Shown here piece by piece: positions 46,909 through 55,488 of a stretch of DNA of 64,000 nucleotides (positions within the stretch are counted from its first letter, which is position 1; the number at the start of each line of letters is the position of its first letter). This stretch comes from Rhodopirellula europaea 6C. GTDB lineage: Bacteria > Planctomycetota > Planctomycetia > Pirellulales > Pirellulaceae. The position numbers and the translations under genes were made by a program. The stretch is from NCBI RefSeq assembly GCF_000338295.1, contig NZ_ANMO01000154.1, positions 1 to 64,000 of the forward strand. The letters are read 5' to 3'. Below the pieces are notes generated by a model, which made no database searches, had not been told where the DNA came from, and worked only from the letters and a program-made list of their open reading frames with translations.

Positions 46909-47868
46909 CTAGGGATTCACGTTTGGCACGTTGTTGCTATCGACGATCGAGGCAGGTTGCCCGAGTGGAGCGATGGAATGGTTGTGGCCAGGCAAGCTTT
47001 CGATTCCAACGGCCAGGGCAACGCCGAGCAAGAGCGCGGTGGTCAACTTCAATCGATCGTGGTCATGAAACGCGACTTCGGGAAGCAAGTCCGATAGCGA
47101 GATGCAGATAAAGAACCCGGCCGAGAGTGCCAGGCCCCATCCGAGCAAAGCTTCCGTGTTGGCAAATTGGGTGGCACCAAAGTAAAACGCGATCGCGCCG
47201 ATCGGGCAGGCCATTGAAAAGGTCAAGTTCACCATCGTGCGTTGGGCCGACGTCCACCCGCCTTTGCTCATCACGGATGTGATCGCGAAAGCGTCCAGTG
47301 GCTTGTGTAGTGCGACGGCGAGGAAGGTGCCTAGTCCTGCTAGGCCCAACCACGGCGAGTGTTGGGACTCCGCCGCGATGCTGGCTGCCAAGGCGACTCC
47401 GTCCATCAGCGTGTGAAGCCCCAAACCAAACAACATGCCGAGCCAACCGAGCGGTTTGCTGCTGACGCGTTTGGCATTCGAATGAGAATGCGAGTGGCTG
47501 TGGTCATGATTGTGGTCACTCGGGTGATCATGATTGTGGGCGTGCCCGTGCTCATGACCGTGGTGATGATGATCGTGCGATTCGCCGTGGCCGTGCACGT
47601 GGGTGTGGAACGCGCGGAGCAGGATGAACATCGTGATGATGCCAACCAAGACGCCTCCGCCGGCCTGGGACGCGGAACTGATCTTGTGCAGTGAATGTGG
47701 CAACAAGTGCAGCATCGCGATCCCCAGCATCAACCCGGCGACAAAGCTCATCAAAAGCTGAGTTCGCAGGTGGGTCATCCGCACCAAAGATGGCAGCCAT
47801 CCACCACTGACCGAAGCCGTGATGATGAGGACGCAGTACACCGCGAGCAGGGATTCGGGGACAAACAA
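46909..47868 (-). CDS. ZIP-family metal transporter
   Basis: ZIP proteins import zinc, iron or manganese. Eight helices are seen, with a very His-rich loop (about residues 92-130, HGHGESHDHHHHGHEHGH type) between helices three and four, a metal-sensing or delivery loop. GLGLHTLMDGVALA and ALHKPLDAFAITSV are the transmembrane metal-binding motifs, though the second is unusual for ZIP, which more often has HNFPEGLA. Length 319. It starts 39 bases after the ABC permease stop and ends 23 bases before the CDF gene, so the four genes likely form one transcript. Confidence 0.9.
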   Translation of the reverse strand: MFVPESLLAVYCVLIITASVSGGWLPSLVRMTHLRTQLLMSFVAGLMLGIAMLHLLPHSLHKISSASQAGGGVLVGIITMFILLRAFHTHVHGHGESHDHHHHGHEHGHAHNHDHPSDHNHDHSHSHSHSNAKRVSSKPLGWLGMLFGLGLHTLMDGVALAASIAAESQHSPWLGLAGLGTFLAVALHKPLDAFAITSVMSKGGWTSAQRTMVNLTFSMACPIGAIAFYFGATQFANTEALLGWGLALSAGFFICISLSDLLPEVAFHDHDRLKLTTALLLGVALAVGIESLPGHNHSIAPLGQPASIVDSNNVPNVNP

Positions 47869-47907
47869 GGCAATTGCCGAAGCGGGGTACGGACGCGGCG
47901 AAACGTT

Positions 47908-49479
47908 TCAATCTACGCCTTTGCTTGAACGACGCAAGTGGAGTCGCATGGCCAGGATCGCTCCGCACAGCAGGATTACTATTCCCGTGTGAACCATCGC
48001 CAGCGATGCCTCCTGGTATCGGGCTCCGCTGTGCAGCAATCCGAACAATCGAGTGCCCGTTGTCGTCACGCCGGGGGGCAAAACCGGCATCGCGGCTGGC
48101 ACGTCGCCCGCCGAGACGATCGCCACCGCCAATGCGGCAACACCCAATCCGCGTCGCAGCAAAGGGATCTCCAGGTGCCACCATCGCCAAACGACCGAGC
48201 CATCCATTTGCCCGGATTGCCAAGTGGCATCATCAATGCCGTCGTAGGCATTTCGAAGAATCCCGTAGGCGACCAGAACGCTTCGCACGCCAACCGCAAT
48301 CAGCGTCGGCACCAACGTGTGCGTCGCGAGCCGGTCCAGCCCCGCGAAAGGAAGTCGGAAAAAAGCCGCGACAGTCATTCCAATGACCGGGCCGGGCACG
48401 AGGAACAGCATCGTTCCCAACACATCGACGACTAATCCAACCGGCTTGGATGAGCGTGCCAGACGAGCAAGGCTCATTGCGATTGGCACTGATAGGATGA
48501 CAGAGAAAAGAGCGAGCTGAATGGTCCAGGCAATCTCTTCGCGAAAGAGCTTGGGAGCTTCGGCGATTGCGCGGACGGATGATTGCCAGCGGAAGGTCGC
48601 CTGTCGTTGGCCGTCTACCACTTCGACCGCGTGGCCGGTTTGGATGATCAATCCGGCAAGTGGCAGGATCAACAACAGCGTGCAAGCGATCACGACTGCC
48701 ATCGCGATCAAGCGAACTCCGCCTGATGCTGTATCTGTCGTTGTTGATGACACATCGACTGGCTCAGCATCCCAATTGGACGCGACTTTCCATCGACGAC
48801 GCTGCAGCCAAAACCACAGGAAGGTTGGAATGCCACCGACCACCATCGGCACCAGCGTGGACACCAGCACGGACGTCGTGTTCGGATCCACCGAGTAGAA
48901 TAGGTAGAACTGATCGGCGACGGTTCGGACGCTGTGCAAATCCGCGACGCTCATTTCGGTCGACGCAAGCACCATCACACCGATCGCCGACGCAATGATC
49001 CATGGCAATGCGATTGGCAATCGCACACGCCACCAGCTTTGGCCGGGTGAGAAGTCCAAGGCGGCCTGTTGAATCGCGACGGAAGAAATTCGACGCGTCG
49101 CCCAGACCGTTGCCAATGACACCAAGGCGACTCCATGCATCCCATGGATCCAGCCGACCCAGCCCAGGTTGCCTCCCGTCATCGTTGTAACCAACCATCC
49201 GAATTTACCAGCGGTTGATTCCCAGGCTGCCGCCAACAAGATCAGGGGCATCGCCAAAGTCACGAACGCGAAAAACGTCCAGGTTCGAACCAGCCAATGA
49301 TTCGGTCGCAATTGGCTGACAAAAAACGCGGTGGGCACTCCGATCAAAACCGCGATCCCGGCTGACACCAGCATCAATTCGATCGTCGTTGTGATCGCGG
49401 TCGCCCAATCATCGGCAAATGTCGGATCGGGGGCCGGCAATCCGGGCGGAACCAACGCTGCGAGCGGAATATTGGGCAT
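47908..49479 (-). CDS. Iron-type ABC transporter permease (FbpB-like, two fused halves)
   Basis: This 523-residue inner-membrane protein has about twelve helices in two homologous halves, as in ferric-iron FbpB permeases. EAA-like coupling loops are AIQQAALDFSPGQSWW in the first half and DDATWQSGQMDGSVVWRWW in the second. The ATG at 49479 (MPNIPLAALV) is preferred because the next upstream ATG at 49575 overlaps the UbiB start on the other strand. It is first in an operon with ZIP, CDF and a PhoD-like gene. No ATPase or binding-protein gene is near, so partners must be encoded elsewhere. The metal is not defined by sequence. Confidence 0.85.
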   Translation of the reverse strand: MPNIPLAALVPPGLPAPDPTFADDWATAITTTIELMLVSAGIAVLIGVPTAFFVSQLRPNHWLVRTWTFFAFVTLAMPLILLAAAWESTAGKFGWLVTTMTGGNLGWVGWIHGMHGVALVSLATVWATRRISSVAIQQAALDFSPGQSWWRVRLPIALPWIIASAIGVMVLASTEMSVADLHSVRTVADQFYLFYSVDPNTTSVLVSTLVPMVVGGIPTFLWFWLQRRRWKVASNWDAEPVDVSSTTTDTASGGVRLIAMAVVIACTLLLILPLAGLIIQTGHAVEVVDGQRQATFRWQSSVRAIAEAPKLFREEIAWTIQLALFSVILSVPIAMSLARLARSSKPVGLVVDVLGTMLFLVPGPVIGMTVAAFFRLPFAGLDRLATHTLVPTLIAVGVRSVLVAYGILRNAYDGIDDATWQSGQMDGSVVWRWWHLEIPLLRRGLGVAALAVAIVSAGDVPAAMPVLPPGVTTTGTRLFGLLHSGARYQEASLAMVHTGIVILLCGAILAMRLHLRRSSKGVD

Positions 49480-49573
49480 AAAGGGAAGGTTTTCGAGGCC
49501 GAAAATTCGTCCTGCTCGACGATTTGCCAAGCCTGCGATCACAATGGAGCGACCAACACTTTCACGGAATCTC

Positions 49574-51280
49574 ATGAAGCTGACATCGATCCCCCAGTTG
49601 TACCGCAATCTGCGCCGAGGACGCGAGATCCTGAGGGTGCTGCGCCGGTACGGATTGGCGGACTGGATCAGTCGCACAAGACGTTTGCCGCTGCAGAACT
49701 GGATCAAGGATCGTTCGGGCGTTCCGCTGACGCAATACACACGATCGCAACGCATTCGGATGGCGATCACCGAGTTGGGGCCAACGTTCATCAAAGTTGG
49801 TCAGGTCCTCGCGGCCCGACCTGACTTGGTCGGCAACGAAATCGCGGAAGAGTTGAAACAGCTTCGCAACGAAGTTTCACCCGACAGCATGGAAGTCGTC
49901 GAAGCAACGTTGGCCGAAGAGCTCGGTCCGAACTTCCGCAAACACTTCCGACACATCGAACCGGTGCCGCTCGCGACCGCCTCGATCGGACAAGTCCACC
50001 GTGCCGAGTTGATGGACGGCCAGCGAGTGGTGTTGAAGGTCCAGCGTCGCGGCATCGAGAAAATGATGCGCGAGGATCTGGATGTTCTCGAGGGCTTGGC
50101 CCAATGGGCCGACCACGTCGAGTCGCTTGCTATCTGGGGACCATCGGACATGGTCCGGCAACTGATGCCGATGATCCTTCGAGAGTTGGATTTCAATCGC
50201 GAACGCAGCAACCTGAAGCAGTTCGCTCAGATCTTGGAGGCGGACAAAGCCGAAATCGTCATTCCATCCGTGTTCGACCAACTGTGCACGCGACGCGTCT
50301 TGGTGATGGAAGAGATGGTTGGCGAGCCATTGGCAAAAGTGTTTGAGCGTGATGATCGCACGTCCTCTGGCGAGTCAAACGAGATAACTCGTGCGGACTT
50401 GCCTCCCGAACTGGGCCGAACGCTTGCTCGAACGTATCTGCGAATGGTGTTCGAGGATGGGTTCTTTCATGCCGATCCGCACCCCGGCAACTTGTTTTGC
50501 TTGAAAGACGGTCGTTTGGCAATTCTCGATTTTGGGATGACCGGACGCATTGATGAAGCGATGCGTGAGTCGATTGAAGAGATGTTGGCGGCCATCAACG
50601 CGGGAGACTGTCGAAGGCTGACGCGTTTGATTCGTCGCGTGGGCAACCCGCGAGTCGACTTGGATCAATCCGCATTGGAAATCGATGTGGCTGATTTTGT
50701 GGACACGTATGGCCGGCAAACGCTCGACCGTTTTGATTTGTCCGGGGCATTGAATCAACTCAGCGAAATTCTTCACCGGCATGGGATCGGTTTGCCCAAT
50801 CAGTCGGCACTGCTGCTGAAAATGCTGATCTCATTGGAAGGAACACTTCGCGAAATTGGCGTTGGGTTCGATTCGCTTGATATCGTTCGCTCCTATCTTC
50901 GCCGCGTGATGATTCGCCGTTTAACTCCGGCACGGCGACTTCGGCAAGCCCGACGGATCTATCTGGAGAGCGAAGCGTTCATGGAGAACGCGCCAGAGCA
51001 ATTGCTGTCGTTGATGAACCAAGCTCGACTGGGGCAGTTGCAGGTGCGTTTGGAACCCAAGCGTTTTGCGCCGGTGGTCAACCGTTTGGTCGTTGGCTTG
51101 ATGACCAGTGCGGTTTTCCTTGGGTCGGCGCTAATGCTGTCCTACGAGGTTTCACCGGTGCTGTTCCCCGATCAGCCAATGTTCGGGATCCAACGAGTCA
51201 GTATCCTGGGACTGGTGGGATTGATCGCCAGTTTCAGCGTGATGGTCGCTCTGTGCCTCGCGATTTTGCGAAGCGAGTAG
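49574..51280 (+). CDS. UbiB/ABC1-family atypical kinase-like protein
   Basis: UbiB/ABC1 proteins are membrane-associated ATPases that support ubiquinone or other isoprenoid-lipid steps. The KxGQ motif is FIKVGQVLAARPDL, the alanine-rich loop ATASIGQVH, the lysine VVLKVQRRG, and the active-site pair FFHADPHPGNLF and LDFGMTG. The last 60 residues hold two membrane helices (LVVGLMTSAVFLG). The ATG at 49574 or at 49544 could be used; both are in frame with the conserved core. Length 568 is normal. It diverges from the ABC permease gene over 94 bases. Confidence 0.93.
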   Translation: MKLTSIPQLYRNLRRGREILRVLRRYGLADWISRTRRLPLQNWIKDRSGVPLTQYTRSQRIRMAITELGPTFIKVGQVLAARPDLVGNEIAEELKQLRNEVSPDSMEVVEATLAEELGPNFRKHFRHIEPVPLATASIGQVHRAELMDGQRVVLKVQRRGIEKMMREDLDVLEGLAQWADHVESLAIWGPSDMVRQLMPMILRELDFNRERSNLKQFAQILEADKAEIVIPSVFDQLCTRRVLVMEEMVGEPLAKVFERDDRTSSGESNEITRADLPPELGRTLARTYLRMVFEDGFFHADPHPGNLFCLKDGRLAILDFGMTGRIDEAMRESIEEMLAAINAGDCRRLTRLIRRVGNPRVDLDQSALEIDVADFVDTYGRQTLDRFDLSGALNQLSEILHRHGIGLPNQSALLLKMLISLEGTLREIGVGFDSLDIVRSYLRRVMIRRLTPARRLRQARRIYLESEAFMENAPEQLLSLMNQARLGQLQVRLEPKRFAPVVNRLVVGLMTSAVFLGSALMLSYEVSPVLFPDQPMFGIQRVSILGLVGLIASFSVMVALCLAILRSE

Positions 51281-51799
51281 GCAGACCACTTCGCCAAAAA
51301 CAGACTTGGTGGATTTTTCGCGAAGAATCTCGAAGCAGTGGGCTTTAGGCAGGTACGCAGGTGTCATCGGGTATGTGAGCCGTTTGGCGTTCGCCACGGT
51401 TCCCACGCTTAACTGGGGTTATTGCTGGACATTTAAAACTGGAGGTTTGACACGGAAAATGCGGCATTCGTTTTTGTTCTGTCCTACGCCCCAACGGGGC
51501 AGCTCTAAGATAGCCCCAGGCATCGCCTGGGGTTTCGTTCCCCGAAACCCGCTAGGACTGCCCCCTTTGGGGCTTTGCAATCTTGGTCTTGGCATAACCC
51601 AGGGCGTTGCCCTGGGCTGGCATAGGGCTGCCCCGTTGGGGCGAAGTCGTGAAACAAAACCTGCGAAAGTTGAATCCGCTGCAACAACAACTTTTTGAAA
51701 GCCTAGGCGAACGCCAAACGGCTTACTTACCCAAAGACTCCTGACTACCTGCTTAGGTTAAGAAATTCCACCCACCAACATTCGACTCGAGGCGAACAG
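51281..51799. other. Intergenic region with nested palindromes
   Basis: This 519-base gap between two plus-strand genes is dominated by a palindromic block at 51487-51643. Open frames through it translate as proline- and glycine-rich strings and are not genes. The flanks show no recognisable promoter. Confidence 0.7.
51487..51643. repeat. Nested palindromic repeat block (REP-like element)
   Basis: A perfect 16-base inverted repeat (cgccccaacggggcag at 51487-51502 and its complement at 51628-51643) encloses several further hairpins. They are ccccaggc-atc-gcctgggg (51514-51532), ggtttcg-ttccc-cgaaacc (51531-51549), gcccc-cttt-ggggc (51560-51573) and cccagggc-gtt-gccctggg (51598-51616). So the whole block can fold into a large cruciform or multi-branched RNA. 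It resembles dispersed palindromic elements of planctomycete genomes. Copy number elsewhere is unknown. Confidence 0.8.
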
Positions 51800-52918
51800 A
51801 TGAAGACGAAGAAACATCGCGGATCGTTCATGCTTCGCTTCATGGTCTTTGGATTCAGCGTCGCGGTGGGGCTGCTCGCGTTTTGGTTGCTCGGTTACAT
51901 CGTTCGCGACATCGATCGCGTGCAAGGGCCGAACTACAGCCGGATGCTGGAGGACGGATTGCCGCAAGAGTTGCAGGACGAACGGCAAGTGCTCGCCGCG
52001 GAGTTGGTGGATCTGAAACAGCAGATTGTGTCGACCGAACGACGTCGGCAACTGACGACGCAAACGACTCGCGATTCGCAGCAGACGATCAATCAGTTGC
52101 TGGAACTCAAACGCAACGCGGATGAGAATGCAACGTCTTTGAGCGATGGTCAACAATCGGCACTCACGGATAGTCTGCAATTGTTTTTGGCGAATCAAAG
52201 CCAAACGCAAACACTCAATGCTGAACTATCCAATCTCAATGACCAACTGGACGATATCGAGCAGCAGCAACGAGAGAACGAAGAAGCCATCACGCGAGCC
52301 AGTCGCCCGATTGCGGATGAGTACGATGAGCTTGCGGAACAGCATCAATGGAAACTGGCTGCGTACAAACTCGCGTTGTTAATCCCGTTGTTGCTTGTTT
52401 GCGGTTGGTTGTTTGTACGTCACGCCGGCGGCACCTATGCGATGCTGGTGTATGCAATCAGCGGTGCGGTGGCCGCTCGGGTTCTGCTCGTGATGCACGA
52501 TCACTTTCCCGCGATCTACTTCAAGTACATCCTGATTTTGCTGTCGTTGGCGATTGCGACGGGAGTCTTGGTGCGGTTGCTGAGGCTGATTGCCAAACCC
52601 AGTCGCGATTGGTTGCTTCGCCAATACCGAGAAGCATACGCACATTTCTTCTGCCCAATATGCGACTACCCGATCCAACGTGGCCCACTGAAATTCGCGG
52701 TGTGGACGCGGCGAAGTTTGAAGAAACGAACTCCCGTCACGGTCGATGGCGATGTGGCCACATTCGATCAACCGTACACCTGTCCGTGCTGCGAAACGAC
52801 GCTCTTTCACGCTTGCGAGAAGTGCGGTGGAGTCCGTCACTCGCTCTTGCCTGCCTGTGAAAAGTGTGGCGTCGGTTCCGTGGTTGAGCGAGATGTCGCG
52901 GAGGAAAGTCAGGATTGA
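51800..52918 (+). CDS. Membrane protein with coiled coil and C-terminal zinc ribbons
   Basis: The function is unknown. Residues 10-34 form a membrane helix, followed by a long coiled coil (about 50-175) with Q- and L-rich heptads (QQTINQLLELK, LSNLNDQLDDIEQQQRENE). Two or three more helices lie at 185-265. The end carries two or three zinc ribbons: CPIC, CPCC, CEKC and CEKC pairs, the same style as the zinc-ribbon pair at 18405-20313. Length 372. The coiled coil should project into the periplasm if the first helix is an anchor. It overlaps the 3' end of the convergent deaminase gene by ten bases. Confidence 0.75.
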   Translation: MKTKKHRGSFMLRFMVFGFSVAVGLLAFWLLGYIVRDIDRVQGPNYSRMLEDGLPQELQDERQVLAAELVDLKQQIVSTERRRQLTTQTTRDSQQTINQLLELKRNADENATSLSDGQQSALTDSLQLFLANQSQTQTLNAELSNLNDQLDDIEQQQRENEEAITRASRPIADEYDELAEQHQWKLAAYKLALLIPLLLVCGWLFVRHAGGTYAMLVYAISGAVAARVLLVMHDHFPAIYFKYILILLSLAIATGVLVRLLRLIAKPSRDWLLRQYREAYAHFFCPICDYPIQRGPLKFAVWTRRSLKKRTPVTVDGDVATFDQPYTCPCCETTLFHACEKCGGVRHSLLPACEKCGVGSVVERDVAEESQD

Positions 52919-53358
52919 GTTGGTAGACCGATGTCTTCATTCCAAAGCGTCGGGTTGTCTCGAATGAAGGTCCGCATCAGCTCGATGCAATTTGGATCAT
53001 TGATGATCTGTAGGTCGACTCCACGACTGCGTACGTAGGACTCCGGTCCTCGAAACGTTTGGTTTTCGCCGACGATGATCCGTGGGATTTTGTAGAGCAG
53101 GGCGGCACCGCTGCACATGTCGCAAGGAGACAATGTCGAATACAGCGTGGATCGGGAGTAGTCGTTGGCGGTCAGTCGGCCAGCACGTTCCAAGCAATCC
53201 ATTTCGGCGTGCAGAATCGAACTGCCACTTTGAATGCGGCGGTTGTGACCGCGGGAAACGATTTCATCGTCGATCACCAGCACGGAACCGATCGGGATTC
53301 CGTGTTCGTTCAGCCCCTGGCGTGCTTCGTCTAGAGCGGCTTGCAAGAACGGATCCAT
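52909..53358 (-). CDS. Cytosine deaminase of the fungal FCY1 type
   Basis: The enzyme should convert cytosine to uracil, or deaminate a similar base, with a zinc-bound water. Zinc ligands are His50 in LHAE (with proton donor Glu52) and Cys79 and Cys82 in SPCDMC. The resemblance to yeast Fcy1 is broad: SRGHNRRIQSGS, TLSPCDMCSGA, KIPRIIVGEN and a terminal WNEDIG, all aligned in order without large gaps. The ATG at 53358 gives 149 residues, close to the yeast length; a longer frame to 53481 overlaps the divergent esterase start. Bacterial cytosine deaminase CodA is a different, amidohydrolase fold. Confidence 0.87.
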   Translation of the reverse strand: MDPFLQAALDEARQGLNEHGIPIGSVLVIDDEIVSRGHNRRIQSGSSILHAEMDCLERAGRLTANDYSRSTLYSTLSPCDMCSGAALLYKIPRIIVGENQTFRGPESYVRSRGVDLQIINDPNCIELMRTFIRDNPTLWNEDIGLPTQS

Positions 53359-53479
53359 CGTTGGGACGCTCGATCGTGGAAGGGAACTTGGGGAGTGTTG
53401 CGTTGTCGGAACAACGGTCGCAACTCGGAATAGTATAGTGGTGCTTCCCCACCGAATATCCCCGCCCTGGACATTGCTC

Positions 53480-54469
53480 ATGCGTCACATTGTGTGTTTG
53501 GTTCTCAGTTTCTCGTTGCTTGCGGGAACCGCCTCATTCGCGGAGGCACCTCAGACGCAGTCAGTGGACAAGTCGCCGTCCCAAGCTGACAAGAAGAACA
53601 CAACGCGAAAACCGAGAAAGAAAAAGCCAGCTCCGTTCGCGTGGGTGAATCCCATTCCCAAACAACGGCAACACTCGTCGCTCAAACACGGAACCTTCCA
53701 AAGCCCATCGCTGAAGCACGAAGTTGGCTACGCAATTTTATTGCCGCCGGGATACACCGATGGTGAACCGGACAAACGATTTCCCGTTGTCTATTACTTG
53801 CATGGCGGGCGACCGGGCAGCGAATCGAAGTCCATCGCCTTGGTTCCGCAGATGCATTCGGCAATGGAATCAGGGCAAGTTCCGGGCATGATCTACGTTT
53901 TTGTCAACGGCGGTCCGGTCAGCCACTACAACATCCCCGGCGAACCAACCAAGCAGGGTGCGGACGTGTTCATCAAAGAACTGATCCCACACATCGACGA
54001 TACCTATCGAACGATCGCTGATCGTGAGCACCGCGGAATTGAAGGGTTTTCACAGGGCGGTCGTGGAACAATGCGGCTGTCGCTTCGTTACCCGGATTTG
54101 TTTTGCAGTGCTGCAGCGGGCGGAGGCGGTTATGAAACCGAACGCAAGATCAGCGAGTCGGGCGGTCGCGAGTCAGCGACGCTTGTCTTCGCAGAAGGTG
54201 ACAACGCTTGGGATTTGGCACGAGCCTATTCCAAGGCGAAAACACCCGAGGTTGACTGGATGATTTACGTCGGGACCAAAGGTTTCAACTATCAGGACAA
54301 CTTGGAATACATGGCTTTCTTGAAATCACTGGAGATTCCATTTGAAAGCATTGTTGTTCCGGATGTGCCTCACTCGGGATTGAAAATTTACGAGCAGCGA
54401 TGTGTTGATCTGATGCGATTCCACGCCGCGAATTTTGGACTGCTTGATACCGCGATCAAGGATGAATGA
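53480..54469 (+). CDS. Secreted esterase of the Fes/feruloyl-esterase-like family
   Basis: A secreted alpha/beta hydrolase. The signal peptide is residues 1-22 (LLAGTASFA). The fold follows the esterase D/feruloyl type: VVYYLHGGRPGS (oxyanion region), GMIYVFVNGG, HIDDTYRTIADREHRGIEGFSQGGRG with the GFSQG nucleophile elbow, then an acid near FAEGDNAWDLA and histidine in PDVPHSG. Length 329. A Lys/Pro-rich linker follows the signal (KPRKKKPAP). Such enzymes release ferulic or acyl groups from plant or algal polysaccharide; the substrate here is not known. It diverges from the deaminase gene and converges on the CsrA-REC gene. Confidence 0.87.
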   Translation: MRHIVCLVLSFSLLAGTASFAEAPQTQSVDKSPSQADKKNTTRKPRKKKPAPFAWVNPIPKQRQHSSLKHGTFQSPSLKHEVGYAILLPPGYTDGEPDKRFPVVYYLHGGRPGSESKSIALVPQMHSAMESGQVPGMIYVFVNGGPVSHYNIPGEPTKQGADVFIKELIPHIDDTYRTIADREHRGIEGFSQGGRGTMRLSLRYPDLFCSAAAGGGGYETERKISESGGRESATLVFAEGDNAWDLARAYSKAKTPEVDWMIYVGTKGFNYQDNLEYMAFLKSLEIPFESIVVPDVPHSGLKIYEQRCVDLMRFHAANFGLLDTAIKDE

Positions 54470-54499
54470 TATCGGTGGCTTCGTTTGCAAAATGAAAGA

Positions 54500-54532
54500 C
54501 GGGTCACCGAAGCGTCTTGCTTCAGTGACCCG
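54500..54532. terminator. Bidirectional hairpin terminator candidate
   Basis: cgggtcac and gtgacccg pair over 8 bp, one mismatch follows, then gaagc and gcttc pair over 5 bp around a gtctt loop. It lies 31 bases after the esterase stop and before the end of the convergent CsrA-REC gene. No strong T-run is present on either strand. Confidence 0.55.
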
Positions 54533-54687
54533 CGATTGGTTTGTGTCGAAGTAAAACGTTTGTCGTACTTCACCCTCGTCCATGAGGTTCATTCCATGAG
54601 GTTCAATAGCAACTCTTGAATGCAAGCTTCTTGAACACAAACCTTGAGTGCGAGTGATGATGTGCATGAATAATATCTGCGAACTGG

Positions 54688-55488
54688 CTAGCAGGCCAAT
54701 GGTTTGATGCTGTTGTCATCGGATTGGATGTACTGAAGCAGGCCGTCTGTATTGAGCGGCTTTGCAAACCAGCGATCGAACCCGTTTGGACCTTCCGCGA
54801 TTCCATAGTCGCAGGGAGGCTTTCCGCTGGTCGCGACAATGCGAATGTTCTTTGACGCTTCGCATTGTCGCAATTGTCGGATCGTTGAAGCACCGTCACC
54901 GTCCGCCATTTGCATATCCAGCAGGACGTAGTCAGGTGATTCGTTGGTGTCCAGATAGCTGATCGCGGCATTGCCACTTGCAACGCAATCGACAACGCAG
55001 CCACGCATGGAGAGGATGCCAGCCAGCAATTCTCGTTGGTCGGGGTCGTCTTCGACCAGCAGCAGTTTGACCGAGCTTTGAAGGTTTGGGTTTTCCATCT
55101 GTGCGTCGATGGCTTCAGAACGTTTTCCGAAGTGTTGCTCGATACAATCGAGTTGATGAATCACCTTCGAGAACGTTCGATCTGCCGCCTCTTTCAGCCC
55201 CGCATTCATTTGCTGGCGGTAGAGCTGGAGCCCCAAGTTCAGCGTGTTCAAATGATTACGAAGCTGGTGGACTTCACGCTGCACATTCCCAAAAGCCTGC
55301 TCAAAACTTGGGAAATCGATAGCTTTTTCAACTGCCCCGTTGAATAGCTCTTTTCGAAGGATGCGAATCTCGGGCGGCGCGTCGATTCCGATCGTGGCGG
55401 TTCTTGCAGAAGACCGCGTGACATTGACCGTGATTCCCAAGCCTGGAAATACGATGGCTTCGCCCGGTTTACGTGATAGTAACAACAT
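54688..55488 (-). CDS. CsrA-REC fusion: RNA-binding CsrA domain with phosphoreceiver
   Basis: One chain joins an RNA-binding regulator and a two-component receiver. Residues 1-49 match CsrA: MLLLSRKPGE start, Leu4 and Arg6, GIDAPPEIRILR with Arg45, which together make the RNA site. Residues 62-125 form a helical hairpin with LRNHLN (His79), like a phosphotransfer or dimer helix pair. Residues 139-262 are a complete REC domain: Asp147/Asp148, phosphoacceptor Asp191 in VLLDMQM, Thr220/Ser221 and Lys243 in FAKP. The ATG at 55488 is supported by GGAG eight bases upstream; the ATG at 55527 would extend CsrA unnaturally. Phosphorylation may switch mRNA binding; this is inference. Confidence 0.93.
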   Translation of the reverse strand: MLLLSRKPGEAIVFPGLGITVNVTRSSARTATIGIDAPPEIRILRKELFNGAVEKAIDFPSFEQAFGNVQREVHQLRNHLNTLNLGLQLYRQQMNAGLKEAADRTFSKVIHQLDCIEQHFGKRSEAIDAQMENPNLQSSVKLLLVEDDPDQRELLAGILSMRGCVVDCVASGNAAISYLDTNESPDYVLLDMQMADGDGASTIRQLRQCEASKNIRIVATSGKPPCDYGIAEGPNGFDRWFAKPLNTDGLLQYIQSDDNSIKPLAC

